This document shows, piece by piece, positions 25,833 through 34,805 of a stretch of DNA of 64,000 nt. The notes below the pieces were generated by a model. That model saw only the letters and a list, made by a program, of their open reading frames with translations, ran no database searches and was not told the DNA's origin. Numbering within the stretch: position 1 is the stretch's first letter; each line of letters starts with the position of its first letter. Made by a program: the position numbers and the translations under genes. Origin of the DNA: Alphaproteobacteria bacterium (GTDB lineage Bacteria > Pseudomonadota > Alphaproteobacteria > UBA6615); contig PBWR01000010.1 of assembly GCA_002727315.1 (NCBI GenBank), forward strand, positions 124,001 to 188,000, written 5' to 3'.

Positions 25833-26813
25833 TCACGGTTTGAGCAGTAGTTTCCCCAAGATTGTCCTGTCGTCCATCAGTTCATGTGCACGCCGCGCTG
25901 CGCTGAGCGGCAGCCGATCAAAAATCGGCGGCGCGTATGCGCCGGCAGCAAACTTGGCGATCAGTGCCTCGAGGATCTCCGCCTTGCGTGCCGGGTTCTC
26001 GTCATAGGCATGGAGGGAGAAGCACTGGACGCCGAGACTCTGGCCGCGCCTAGCTCGGAGTCCTTCGTAGAGGTCGTCATCCGGTGCACCCGATAACGCG
26101 TTATAGAGGATCACCAAGCCCATGGGGGCAAGCATGTCCAGATTGGCGACCAGGGCGGGACCGCCCAGCTGGTCGAAACTTATATCGACGCCGCGACCAT
26201 TAGTGATCGCGTGCACCTTCTCGACGATATTCTCGCGAGTGTAGTCGACCGTGCCTGCCGTTCCGAGCTTGGCCGCGAATGCGCATTTCTCGTCGCTGCT
26301 TGCGCCGGCGATCGTCTCGATGGCGGCGTCACGACAGATGTCGAGGATTGCCGTTCCCATGCCGCCGGCCGCGCCGTTCACATAGATTGACTTCACGTCG
26401 GCCGTGCGCGCGACATCATGCAGCATGGCCCAGCCGACGAGGTAGTTCGGGATGCTGACGGCTGCCTCCAGATCGACACCGCTGGGAAGCGGTGTCACGA
26501 GTCCGGTATTGACTGCGTTGTATTCGGCATGGCGACCGCCGCCGGTGCCGAATACCAGAACCGGCTGTCCGACCGACAGCCCGCTCACGCCTTTGCCCAG
26601 CGCCTCGATATGGCCGCTCATCTCGTTGCCGAGAATGCTTGGGAGGTCCGGCTTCCACTTATAGACGCCTGTTCGCAGCAACACGTCCGGGTACCCGAGC
26701 CCGAAGGTGTGCGCCTTGACTAGAACCTCACCCGGTCCGGGTTCCGGTGTTGGTATATCGACGATCTCGACGACTTCGGGCCCGCCATACGCCTGTATTT
26801 GAACGGCTTTCAT
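25833..26813 (-). CDS. Zinc-independent alcohol dehydrogenase / NADPH:quinone oxidoreductase
   Basis: This 326-residue MDR-superfamily protein lacks the structural zinc cysteines, like quinone oxidoreductases. It starts MKAVQIQAYGGPEVVEIVDI, has LGNEMSGHIEALGKGVSGL in the catalytic domain, and the NADPH motif GAAGGMGTAILDICRD near residue 148. The C-terminus AARRAHELMDDRTILGKLLL is typical. It starts 20 bases downstream of the DMT transporter stop and is probably co-transcribed with it. Confidence 0.92.
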   Translation of the reverse strand: MKAVQIQAYGGPEVVEIVDIPTPEPGPGEVLVKAHTFGLGYPDVLLRTGVYKWKPDLPSILGNEMSGHIEALGKGVSGLSVGQPVLVFGTGGGRHAEYNAVNTGLVTPLPSGVDLEAAVSIPNYLVGWAMLHDVARTADVKSIYVNGAAGGMGTAILDICRDAAIETIAGASSDEKCAFAAKLGTAGTVDYTRENIVEKVHAITNGRGVDISFDQLGGPALVANLDMLAPMGLVILYNALSGAPDDDLYEGLRARRGQSLGVQCFSLHAYDENPARKAEILEALIAKFAAGAYAPPIFDRLPLSAARRAHELMDDRTILGKLLLKP

Positions 26814-26833
26814 GATTTTCTCCCCCGGGAAGT

Positions 26834-27739
26834 TCAGCGCAGAAGCAAAATGATGATCCCAGCCACGACGAGGACGATGCCCGCGAATTCTAGGCGCAGG
26901 ATCTTCTCACGGAATATGAGGACGGACGAGGTGATGGTGAAGACCAGCTCGATCTGACCGAGTGCGCGAACCAGTGCAGCGTTCTGAATGGTCATCGCCG
27001 TGAACCAGCCGATCGAGGCTAACGCACCGCTCAGTCCGACCAAGGCGGCCACGCGCCACGCCCTGATGACGTGGACAATCTCGCCGGGATCGCGCAAGGC
27101 CATGAAGGCCGACATAACAACCGTCTGAAATACGAGGACGACCGCAAGTGTGAAGGAAGCCTGTACTAGGAAGCCATCGCCACCCAGCGACAGGGAGGCG
27201 CCGCGGTAGGATACGGCGGCAACGCCAAAGAATGCGCCGGAGGCAAGTCCGATCAACGCGGGGCGGGCCGTCCAAGACTTGACGATGCCGCTGAGCCCCG
27301 CGGGTGCGCGCGCGGCCGAGATTGCGATCACGCCAACCAGGCTCACGAGGATACCGACGGTCGCCGTCGTCGAGATTGTCTCTCCGAGAAACACAAGGGC
27401 GAATAAGGCGGCCTGAACCGTTTCCGTTTTCGAGTAGGTGGTGCCCACGGCGAAGTTCCGGGCATCGAACAGGGTAACCAGTAGCGCCGTCGCAAGGATC
27501 TGGGCGATTCCGCCGGTGGCGGCCCAGGCGAGAAACACGGCGTTGAAGCGCGGGAGCTCGAAATCAAACAGGACGACTAGTGCCGCCAAATACAAGAGCG
27601 CAAACGGGAACCCGAAGCCGAAGCGCACGAAGGTAGCACCGGTCGTGCCCAGTTTTCCCTTAAGATATTTCTGCAGTGCCGAGCGCACATTCTGGAGGAA
27701 TGCAGCCGCGATGGTGATGGGAATCCAGAGGAGAGTCAT
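26834..27739 (-). CDS. DMT/EamA-type transporter
   Basis: This 301-residue protein has about ten hydrophobic segments in two repeats. It contains FAVGTTYSKTETVQAALFAL and LVRALGQIELVFTITSSVLI, the conserved EamA ends, followed by FREKILRLEFAGIVLV. The substrate is unknown. The divergent region 27740-28004 upstream has no gene. Confidence 0.88.
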   Translation of the reverse strand: MTLLWIPITIAAAFLQNVRSALQKYLKGKLGTTGATFVRFGFGFPFALLYLAALVVLFDFELPRFNAVFLAWAATGGIAQILATALLVTLFDARNFAVGTTYSKTETVQAALFALVFLGETISTTATVGILVSLVGVIAISAARAPAGLSGIVKSWTARPALIGLASGAFFGVAAVSYRGASLSLGGDGFLVQASFTLAVVLVFQTVVMSAFMALRDPGEIVHVIRAWRVAALVGLSGALASIGWFTAMTIQNAALVRALGQIELVFTITSSVLIFREKILRLEFAGIVLVVAGIIILLLR

Positions 27740-28004
27740 GCTTGCTGGTCTCGAACGCGTAGCCGATGCGGGCGACGGGAAAAGGGGCTATTCCCTCGGC
27801 GCGTGCTCGCCATGCTCTGTCCTGCTGATCGCCGGCGCGCCCTTGTGGGTGGAGATGGTTGTCGCCTGTTGCGTGCGCGCAGACGTCGACTGGCTCATTT
27901 CAGATCCTCCAGAATACCGGTGCTACACTAACAGAATGTCGCGCGCGGCGCGTCGTGTAGAATACGACCCAGGCTAAGTAACGAATCTGGATGAGGGGGA
28001 TTGA

Positions 28005-28550
28005 ATGGTCCAAGATTACAAGGTGACGCGCCGTGTCGTGACAGCGATTGGCGAGGATGGAAAATCGTATATTGCCGAGGACGGCCCGACACCCGCCGTC
28101 CGCACCGTGGATGCCCGGCCGGGTTATGTAGTGAATAATATCTGGGTGACCGGTGCCGCGCCTGCACCCGTGGGGGCGCCGGATGCCGTCGAGGCCCATG
28201 AGGGGGTGCTGCCGCCTGCCGGCGGCACGGTTCTGCGCGTGATCGAGTATCCACCCGACCCCGAGGATCCCGAGGAGATGGCACGCCAGTTCGAGGGGAT
28301 GTTCGGCAAATTGTTCGAGGATGCCGGCCGTCCGGGTGGCGAAAACGCTCATCCGGGGATGCACATCACCGAGACCGTGGATTATGCTATCGTCATCGAG
28401 GGCGAGATCACCGCAATCATGGAGAATGAGGAGACCGTACTCGGGCCCGGCGACGTGCTAATCCAGCGCGGTACCAACCATGCTTGGACCAACCGCTCGG
28501 GAAAGCCTGCGCGCGTCGCCTTCGTCCTGATTAGCGGCCGTTGGGCGTAG
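28005..28550 (+). CDS. Cupin-domain protein
   Basis: This 181-residue protein has a C-terminal cupin barrel. The metal-binding strands are GMHITETVDYAIVIEGEIT near residue 121 and VLGPGDVLIQRGTNHAWTN near residue 147. The N-terminal half (YKVTRRVVTAIGEDGKSY) resembles small-molecule-sensing or dioxygenase-like cupins of catabolic clusters. A gaggggg ribosome site precedes the ATG. The precise function is unknown. Confidence 0.88.
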   Translation: MVQDYKVTRRVVTAIGEDGKSYIAEDGPTPAVRTVDARPGYVVNNIWVTGAAPAPVGAPDAVEAHEGVLPPAGGTVLRVIEYPPDPEDPEEMARQFEGMFGKLFEDAGRPGGENAHPGMHITETVDYAIVIEGEITAIMENEETVLGPGDVLIQRGTNHAWTNRSGKPARVAFVLISGRWA

Positions 28551-28572
28551 CCGCTATCGGTCCGGCATTGCG

Positions 28573-29400
28573 CTAGTCGAAGAAGGCGAAGGTCCTGATC
28601 TCGATGCTCTCGCGCGGCTTGCCGTCCTTGGGGCTCGTCGGGTCGGTGAACGAGGTGTGGGGCGTGAAGCGCGCATCCAGGCTCGTGTCGGAATCATACA
28701 CCTTGAACACCAGCGCCTCGTCCCGGGTCATGTGCGGGAAGTAATACCATTCTTGGCCCGGGCTGAAGGCGAGGCGGTAGGTCTCGCCGACCCGATGCGG
28801 GTAGCGGCGCTCGGCGGTGATTAGGTCATCGGGCCGGAAGGTACGCGCGTCACAGATGGTCAGTGGGTCGACTTCGATCGTTTTGTTGATCGCTCGCCAC
28901 ACCTGAATGATCGCGAAGCGTTTCGTGAGCAGTTCTGCCGCCTCATCTGGAAAGATCTCCTGTACTCGCCGCGGCCCGGAGTTTTCCGTGTAGTCATTGT
29001 GCGCAGAATGGACGGGTTCACGGACGAGCTTTTCCTTGCGTGTGTCCTCATTGCTCGAGCGCACGGTATGGTCGAAGACCTCGACCCGCGATGCGCCGCT
29101 CATTTCGGCTACCAACCTGCAGGCCTCGCCGTAATAAACGCCGGATACCTGGTCGGCGTCGAAGAAGTCCGTGACCTTCGTCGGGTGGTCGCAGAAGACG
29201 AAACCGTTGCGGTCGAGCGAGAATTCATCGCGCATTAGCCTGCCGTTCCGGATGGTCCGGGGGTGCATCTCGTAGGTCCCGGTGACGACCCGGGACATGT
29301 CGCCGGCGTGCATGGTCTGGTTGATCAGTTTCTCGCCCGTGTCCACGGCATAGACGAGTTCGGCGTCGATCGATTTGAACGCAGTGTTACTGTCGGTCAT
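28573..29400 (-). CDS. CmcJ/NvfI-family oxidoreductase-like protein
   Basis: This 275-residue protein matches the CmcJ/NvfI family, named after a cephamycin-pathway protein and a fungal iron enzyme. Characteristic parts are VHSAHNDYTENSGPRRVQE, IIQVWRAINKTIEVDPLTIC and GQEWYYFPHMTRDEALVFK. The ATG at 29400 has a gggga ribosome site eight bases away, and a longer start 24 bases upstream overlaps the flavin reductase stop. The reaction is unknown, though iron-dependent oxygenation is one possibility from the family. It is co-transcribed with the flavin reductase gene upstream. Confidence 0.8.
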   Translation of the reverse strand: MTDSNTAFKSIDAELVYAVDTGEKLINQTMHAGDMSRVVTGTYEMHPRTIRNGRLMRDEFSLDRNGFVFCDHPTKVTDFFDADQVSGVYYGEACRLVAEMSGASRVEVFDHTVRSSNEDTRKEKLVREPVHSAHNDYTENSGPRRVQEIFPDEAAELLTKRFAIIQVWRAINKTIEVDPLTICDARTFRPDDLITAERRYPHRVGETYRLAFSPGQEWYYFPHMTRDEALVFKVYDSDTSLDARFTPHTSFTDPTSPKDGKPRESIEIRTFAFFD

Positions 29401-29420
29401 GAGGTGGTCTCCCCGGGCGC

Positions 29421-30119
29421 TCAACCGCTGCGGTCGGTCTTGGCGATTTCCTGTGCTTTGGCGACGGCCTCCTCGGGCGGCGCTGAGCCCGGCGGGTGTA
29501 GGAAGGGCATGGTGAACTTGTCGGTGATCTTCGTATAGCCGCCATTACCGGCCATGCGGCCCAAAGCGTCCAGCGCCCCGGGGTCGACATGCAGCCTATC
29601 GTTAACCACGTCGTCGTCCATGTGAAAGTGCACGACCTCGCCGAATATAACGTAGTAGGGAAGGTCGCCCATCTCGTGGATATCGATCAACTTACTCTCG
29701 AGCGCCACCCTGCAGTCGGTGATGCGCGGGGGCGTCACCAGCTTCGACGGCGCGATGTTAAAACCCGCGATCTCGAGCTCGTTGACGCCGCTGTCATAGT
29801 CGAGCGCGCAGGCGTTCATCCGGTTGCGCAGCTCGTAGTCGACGATGTGCACGACCATCTCCGGATGGTGACGCAGGTTGGCGATTGTGTCCTTGACCTC
29901 GCCCGAACTGCCACCGGATTTGGGGCCGGTCTTCGGGCTGCAGGCGATCATGAACATGGGCGGCGATACGCCGATGCAGTTAAAGAAGCTGAAGGGAGCC
30001 GCGTTCGGCCCGTCTGACCCAAGCGTCACGGTCAGGGCGATAGGGCGCGGAATTATCGCGCCGCTCATCAGCTTGTACTGGTCCTCGACGGCAAGGTCCG
30101 CAGCGGTGAATTCTACCAT
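29421..30119 (-). CDS. Flavin reductase-family (DIM6/NTAB) FMN-binding protein
   Basis: This 232-residue split-barrel flavoprotein typically supplies reduced FMN to a partner monooxygenase. It shows the conserved YKLMSGAIIPRPIALTVT start, NAAPFSFFNCIGVSPPMFM, and KDTIANLRHHPEMVVHIV. The ATG is preceded by a gggggaaag site. The CmcJ-like gene 20 bases downstream could be a partner. An NtaA-type monooxygenase remnant elsewhere in the window (41.2 kb) would also use such a reductase. Confidence 0.9.
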   Translation of the reverse strand: MVEFTAADLAVEDQYKLMSGAIIPRPIALTVTLGSDGPNAAPFSFFNCIGVSPPMFMIACSPKTGPKSGGSSGEVKDTIANLRHHPEMVVHIVDYELRNRMNACALDYDSGVNELEIAGFNIAPSKLVTPPRITDCRVALESKLIDIHEMGDLPYYVIFGEVVHFHMDDDVVNDRLHVDPGALDALGRMAGNGGYTKITDKFTMPFLHPPGSAPPEEAVAKAQEIAKTDRSG

Positions 30120-30220
30120 CGGCTTTCCCCCTTGATTGCGGAATCGGTGGCAAGCGTCAGGCTAACCCTTCGCACGTTGAAAGCAAATTCTACGTTGCCC
30201 CGATCGTTCGGTCTGTCGGC

Positions 30221-31021
30221 CTAACGGCCGGTGAATTTTGCCAGCCGACCTTCCTTCGCTGCCGCGATTCCCTCATCGACGTCATGGCTCCATTCGAGCG
30301 CTTGGCGAAGCGCATCCGACAGTTCCCTTGCAGCTTGAAAGCCCGGTTCTCGGCGCGCCCGCGCAATTCGCTTTGCACCCCTGGTCGCTAGCGGGCCGTT
30401 AGCTCCGATAGCGTCCGCGAGCTCCCTGGCCGCTGCGAGGACCCGTCCTTGCGGATGGAGGTGGTTCACGAAGCCGATGCGTGCCATCTCGGCGGCGCCA
30501 ATTTCCTTACCCGATGCGATCAGCTCGATAGCGTGGCCGTAGCCGACGGCCATGGGCAGGCGGTGCGGTGCGCCGGCACCTGGGAAGCCGCCCCATTTCG
30601 CCTCGGGTAGCATGAGGCTCGAATGCTTACCGGCAATACGGATGTCGCAGGCAAGCGCCAGCTCCGAGGCGCCCGCAACGATCCGACCGTTGATAGCGGC
30701 GATGGTGATTTGTGGTAACGCCTCCAGCGCGTCGAAGGTACGGTTTCCGTCAACTACATAGGCGATCACCTCGTCTTTAGTCATGGTGGCGCGGATGGCC
30801 GGGTTCATGAGCCCGGCGGAGAACCATTCCTCGCCCGCACCGGTGAAGATCACCACCTGTATGTCATCGCTAGTACGCAGCTCCCCAATCACCGCACTGA
30901 GGTTGCGCAGGCTGTCGGGATTTAGCCGATTCTCGTTGTCCGGCGCATCGATGATAATCGTCGCAACGGGTGGTGACAGGTCAAGGCGTAGTTCATGATG
31001 GATTTTGGTGTTGATTGTCAT
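30221..31021 (-). CDS. Enoyl-CoA hydratase/isomerase-family protein
   Basis: This 266-residue crotonase-fold protein contains the oxyanion-hole segments GEEWFSAGLMNPA near residue 60 and INGRIVAGASELALACDIRI near residue 108. LPEAKWGGFPGAGAPHRL is the active-site region where glutamates normally sit, and here the usual E is replaced within KWGG. The ATG at 31021 begins the fold, while sequence further upstream in frame is not conserved. The substrate cannot be assigned. Confidence 0.88.
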   Translation of the reverse strand: MTINTKIHHELRLDLSPPVATIIIDAPDNENRLNPDSLRNLSAVIGELRTSDDIQVVIFTGAGEEWFSAGLMNPAIRATMTKDEVIAYVVDGNRTFDALEALPQITIAAINGRIVAGASELALACDIRIAGKHSSLMLPEAKWGGFPGAGAPHRLPMAVGYGHAIELIASGKEIGAAEMARIGFVNHLHPQGRVLAAARELADAIGANGPLATRGAKRIARARREPGFQAARELSDALRQALEWSHDVDEGIAAAKEGRLAKFTGR

Positions 31022-31178
31022 GGCATTCTCGATGTTTTGCTTGGGGCAATTATGCCGGCGAATGGATGGCGGCCCAAATTCTGTGCGCGGCGGCTGGCGG
31101 CACCTCCCAGATAATTGTAGTTTTGACAAAACCGGATCGGGCAACATCTAAGAGCAATTCCGAAGGGGAGACACCAAC

Positions 31179-32387
31179 ATGCCGAAACCGCAGTTGCGCG
31201 CCGAACAGGGCTGGATATTCGACAATTTCCTGATGCTGTCCGAGAATGAGGACGTCCTGCATCCGGGCATCATGGGTACCCGCGTGGGCCGTGGCTTCAC
31301 GATGCAGGACCTGAACGCGGTCTACACCAAGGTGACGGGCCGACGATCCTTCCCGAAGGCTTGGAAGAAGCGTGCCGTGGTGCTCGAGGGCATGGCCAAG
31401 GAGGCCGAGGCGAAGGGTCGTCTGGTGACCGCGCGACGGCTGTATCATCGCGCTGCACTATGTTTCGGCCGCGCCCAGCACTTGGTCCCGGTCCACCGCA
31501 ACCCTCATAAGGATGAGTGCTATGAGGCGCTTTACCGCAACTACGACAAGCTCATTGAGCTATCGAACGGCACCATGGAAAAGGTTCGCCCGGAGTTCGC
31601 GCCTGGCCACAACGCGCATGCCGTTTTTCACGCTGCGCCAGGCGACGACCCCAAGCCGACCGTTCTGATTCTGCCCGGCATGGACGCGCTCAAGGAGGAC
31701 GTAGCCAACCCATTCGACAACGACTATACCCAGCGCGGCATGAACGTTTGCGCCATGGACGGGCCGGGGCAGGGCGAGTGCAACTTCAACGAGAGCTGGC
31801 TGACGGCCGACAATTACCAGCAGGCGGCCTCGGCCGTGATCGATTGGCTGGTCGCGCGCGATGATGTCGATGCCGATCGGATCGGTGTCATGGGTATGTC
31901 CATGGGGTCGCGCTGGGGCGTTCAGGTCGGCGCGCATGACAAGCGGGTGAAAGCGGTGATCGGCCAGATGGCCAATGTGGGCACTTTCGATATCATCTTC
32001 GAGCAGGCCCAGCCCAATTTCAAACGCATCTTCATGTACATGACAGGCTATACCGACGAGGACGAGTTCGACGCCCACATGCAGACCCATGACCACCTGC
32101 CGGACGTTGCGAAAAACCTGACGGTGCCGCATCTTCTGGTTGCGGGCGATATGGATGAGCTGTGCACGCCCAACGACATTGCGACTTTCCGCGCTAACCT
32201 CGCTGATTTCAGTGAGCTCTGGCTCTACGAGGGCATCTTCCATCCCATGGGCGAAGTGGCGGCGGAGATTTATCCGGCGATGGCTGACTGGATGCTGACC
32301 ACCCTTAACGAGGGACGCACTGCCGACGGGCGCACGGATGTTTATATCGAGGAAGGCACGACGCTAGCAGATTACGATCACGGCTAG
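31179..32387 (+). CDS. Alpha/beta hydrolase, first of two tandem paralogues
   Basis: This 402-residue hydrolase has a helical N-terminal domain (PQLRAEQGWIFDNFLMLSEN) and an alpha/beta-hydrolase C-terminal domain. The nucleophile is the Ser in GVMGMSMGSRWGVQ near residue 242. The acid is likely the Asp in LLVAGDMDELC, and the His lies in YEGIFHPMGEVA. The layout is like FrsA/2,6-dihydroxypseudooxynicotine hydrolase, which cleave C-C or ester bonds. A close paralogue follows about 200 bases downstream. Confidence 0.9.
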   Translation: MPKPQLRAEQGWIFDNFLMLSENEDVLHPGIMGTRVGRGFTMQDLNAVYTKVTGRRSFPKAWKKRAVVLEGMAKEAEAKGRLVTARRLYHRAALCFGRAQHLVPVHRNPHKDECYEALYRNYDKLIELSNGTMEKVRPEFAPGHNAHAVFHAAPGDDPKPTVLILPGMDALKEDVANPFDNDYTQRGMNVCAMDGPGQGECNFNESWLTADNYQQAASAVIDWLVARDDVDADRIGVMGMSMGSRWGVQVGAHDKRVKAVIGQMANVGTFDIIFEQAQPNFKRIFMYMTGYTDEDEFDAHMQTHDHLPDVAKNLTVPHLLVAGDMDELCTPNDIATFRANLADFSELWLYEGIFHPMGEVAAEIYPAMADWMLTTLNEGRTADGRTDVYIEEGTTLADYDHG

Positions 32388-32398
32388 GTCTTCCGCAT

Positions 32399-32542
32399 GC
32401 CTGCGCGACGTGCACGATTCCGGAGCTGGCGGAATCGAGCCTGCAGATGGGAGCGTTCGTACTCGCCGGGCTGAGGCTGCCACCCGATGCGGTCAATACG
32501 CTCGTGGACCGGCTGCGCGATGGCAGCTATGAGGGAATCTAG
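32399..32542 (+). pseudogene. Possible tail remnant of a CPA2/Kef-type cation:proton antiporter
   Basis: Between the two hydrolase paralogues an open reading segment without a start codon reads TIPELAESSLQMGAFVLAGL and then LPPDAVNTLVDRLRDGSYEG before a TAG at 32540-32542. This resembles the extreme C-terminus of Kef/YbaL-type antiporters (PExLExSLQLGxxVLxGLGLP, then a DxYxxL end). The rest of the protein is missing. Identification is by pattern only. Confidence 0.35.
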
Positions 32543-32584
32543 GAGCTGGAATTCAAACCGGACATGAGGGGGAGAAAACCGACG

Positions 32585-33793
32585 ATGAACAAACCGCAGC
32601 TGCGCGCCGAACAGGGCTGGATCTTCGACAATTTTCTGATGCTGTCGGATAACGAGGATGTCCTGCATCCGGGCATCATGGGGAACCGGCTCGAACGCGG
32701 GACCAAGTTCGAGGATCTAAACGCGGTCTATTCGAAGGTATCCGGTCGCCGGTCCTTTCCCAAGGCGTGGGCCAAGCGGGCCGGTGTGCTCGAGCAAATG
32801 GCGAAGGACGCGGAGGCGCGGGGCCGGCAGTACACTGCACGTCAGCTCTATCACCGGGCTGCCATCTGCTATGGCCGCGCCCAGCACCTGATACCAGTCC
32901 ACGGTGAGGCCCGGAAGGTGGAATGGTTCGAGGGGCTCTACCGCTGCTACGGCAAGGTGGTGGAATGGTCCGGCGGGAAGATGGAATCGAAAACTGTCGA
33001 ATTTGCGCCGGGCAAGAACGCCTACGCCACTTTCCACAAGGCTGTCGGTGATGGCCCCAAGCCCACCATCATCGCGCTGCCGGGCATGGACCAAGTCAAG
33101 GAGGACGTCTGCAACCCGTTCAACAACGAGTTCATTCCGCGCGGCATGAATGTCTGCGCCATCGATGGGCCGGGGCAGGGGGCGTGCAACCGGGACGGCA
33201 CATGGCAGACCGAGGACAACTACGAGCAGGCCGCCTCGGCCATCGTCGACTGGCTGGTTGCCCGCGACGACGTGGATGCGGATAAGATCGGCATCTTCGG
33301 CATGTCAATGGGCTCGCGCTGGGGTGTACTGATAGGCGCCGCAGACCCGCGGATCAGGGCCGTTTGCGGCCAGATGGCCAATGTAGGTACCTACGACATG
33401 ATCTTCGAGCAGGCCCAGCCTAACTTCAAGCGGATCTATATGTACATGGCCGGCTACTCGGACGAGGCCGAGTTCGATGCGTTCGTCGCCCGGCTTGCTC
33501 ACCTGCCCGACGTTGCAAAGGACTTGAAGGTACCGCATCTGCTGGTCGCCGGTGACATGGACGAGCTCTGCTCGCCAGACGATATCGCCAACTTCCGCGC
33601 CGGCCTCGGCGGACCGACGGAGCTCTGGCTCTACGAGGGGGTGTTTCATCCAATGGGCGAGGTAGCAGGGCAAATTTATCCGGCGATCGCCGACTGGCTC
33701 TTGGAAAGCCTAACGAACGGCCGGCCCAATGGCTACAACAACACGGTCTATGTGGAAGACGGCAAGACGCTTGCCGACTATGATCACGGGTGA
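32585..33793 (+). CDS. Alpha/beta hydrolase, second of two tandem paralogues
   Basis: This 402-residue paralogue of the preceding hydrolase has the same N-terminal block (KPQLRAEQGWIFDNFLMLSD) and the same triad: Ser in GIFGMSMGSRWGVL, Asp in AGDMDELCSPDD, His in YEGVFHPMGEVAGQ. The copies are similar along their full length, so they arose by gene duplication. The ATG at 32585 aligns with the start of the first copy. It is followed after 15 bases by a DHDPS-like gene, suggesting one catabolic operon. Confidence 0.9.
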   Translation: MNKPQLRAEQGWIFDNFLMLSDNEDVLHPGIMGNRLERGTKFEDLNAVYSKVSGRRSFPKAWAKRAGVLEQMAKDAEARGRQYTARQLYHRAAICYGRAQHLIPVHGEARKVEWFEGLYRCYGKVVEWSGGKMESKTVEFAPGKNAYATFHKAVGDGPKPTIIALPGMDQVKEDVCNPFNNEFIPRGMNVCAIDGPGQGACNRDGTWQTEDNYEQAASAIVDWLVARDDVDADKIGIFGMSMGSRWGVLIGAADPRIRAVCGQMANVGTYDMIFEQAQPNFKRIYMYMAGYSDEAEFDAFVARLAHLPDVAKDLKVPHLLVAGDMDELCSPDDIANFRAGLGGPTELWLYEGVFHPMGEVAGQIYPAIADWLLESLTNGRPNGYNNTVYVEDGKTLADYDHG

Positions 33794-33808
33794 GTAGGAG
33801 GGACAAAC

Positions 33809-34771
33809 ATGGCGAAATTCAAGGACTACACACCGGCCGGCGTGATTCCCGCGGCGATTCTCGCCTTCGATGAGGATTTCTCGATCAACGTGGCGGAGAC
33901 CCGTCGGCATCTGTCATTCGTGGCGGCGACTGAGGGCATCAGCGCAGTCACGGTTAACGGTCATTCCTCGGAGATCCATGCCTGTTCCTTCGACGAGCAG
34001 CGCTCGATCCTCGATGAGGCCATGGACGAGATTGGCGACGATGTCCCGTTGATCAACGGCGTTTATGCGGACGGCAGTCACGAAGCAGCAAGGATCGCAA
34101 AAATGGCTGAGGCGGGCGGCGCGTCTGCGCTCCTCTGCTTCCCGCCCCACTCCATGGGCATGGGCGGTATCCGCCACCGGCCCGAGATGGCGATGGCCCA
34201 TTTCAGGACCGTCGCCGACGCCACGGATCTGCCGTTGATTGTCTTCCAGTATGGTGACGAGCTCGCCTATTCGCTGGATACGCTGGTCGGGCTCGCCGAG
34301 GAAATCCCGTCGATCAAGGCGGTGAAGGACTGGTCGCCTCCGCAGGCCCATGCGCGCCACATCCAAGCGCTGCAGAACCTGTCCCGGCCCGTGAACATCC
34401 TGTCCACGAACTCTTCCTGGCTTATGTCGTCCCTCGTGATGGGCGCTAACGGCCTTTTGTCCGGTGCAGGCTCTGTGATTGCCGACATGCAGGTAGCTTT
34501 GTTCCGCGCTGTGCAAGCCGATGATCTGGCGACCGCGCGCGCTATTGCCAATCGAATGTGGTACGCGACCGAAGCCTTCTACGCTGATCCCTTCGGCGAT
34601 ATGCACAACCGCATGAAGGAGGCGCTGGTCCATCTGGGTCGTCAGGATCGCGCTGTGGTTCGACCGCCCTTGGTCAAGTTGTCAGACGTGGAGGTCGCGC
34701 GAATCGGTGAGGCCATTACAGCGGCCGGTTTAACTGCTGAAGGTTTCGAGCTACGTCAGGCGGCGGAATGA
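33809..34771 (+). CDS. DapA/NAL-superfamily aldolase-like protein
   Basis: This 320-residue TIM-barrel protein belongs to the dihydrodipicolinate synthase/N-acetylneuraminate lyase superfamily. The Schiff-base Lys is in SIKAVKDWSPP near residue 171, and the conserved Tyr lies in IVFQYGDELAYS near residue 147. GISAVTVNGHSSEIHACS replaces the usual GTTGE loop (here NGHSSE), so the substrate differs from DapA. The true dapA is probably the gene at 55.4 kb. It follows the hydrolases and precedes the isomerase-like gene. Confidence 0.9.
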   Translation: MAKFKDYTPAGVIPAAILAFDEDFSINVAETRRHLSFVAATEGISAVTVNGHSSEIHACSFDEQRSILDEAMDEIGDDVPLINGVYADGSHEAARIAKMAEAGGASALLCFPPHSMGMGGIRHRPEMAMAHFRTVADATDLPLIVFQYGDELAYSLDTLVGLAEEIPSIKAVKDWSPPQAHARHIQALQNLSRPVNILSTNSSWLMSSLVMGANGLLSGAGSVIADMQVALFRAVQADDLATARAIANRMWYATEAFYADPFGDMHNRMKEALVHLGRQDRAVVRPPLVKLSDVEVARIGEAITAAGLTAEGFELRQAAE

Positions 34772-34805
34772 TAGGCTGCGCTCCGAATCGGCAAAGGAAG
34801 TGTTG

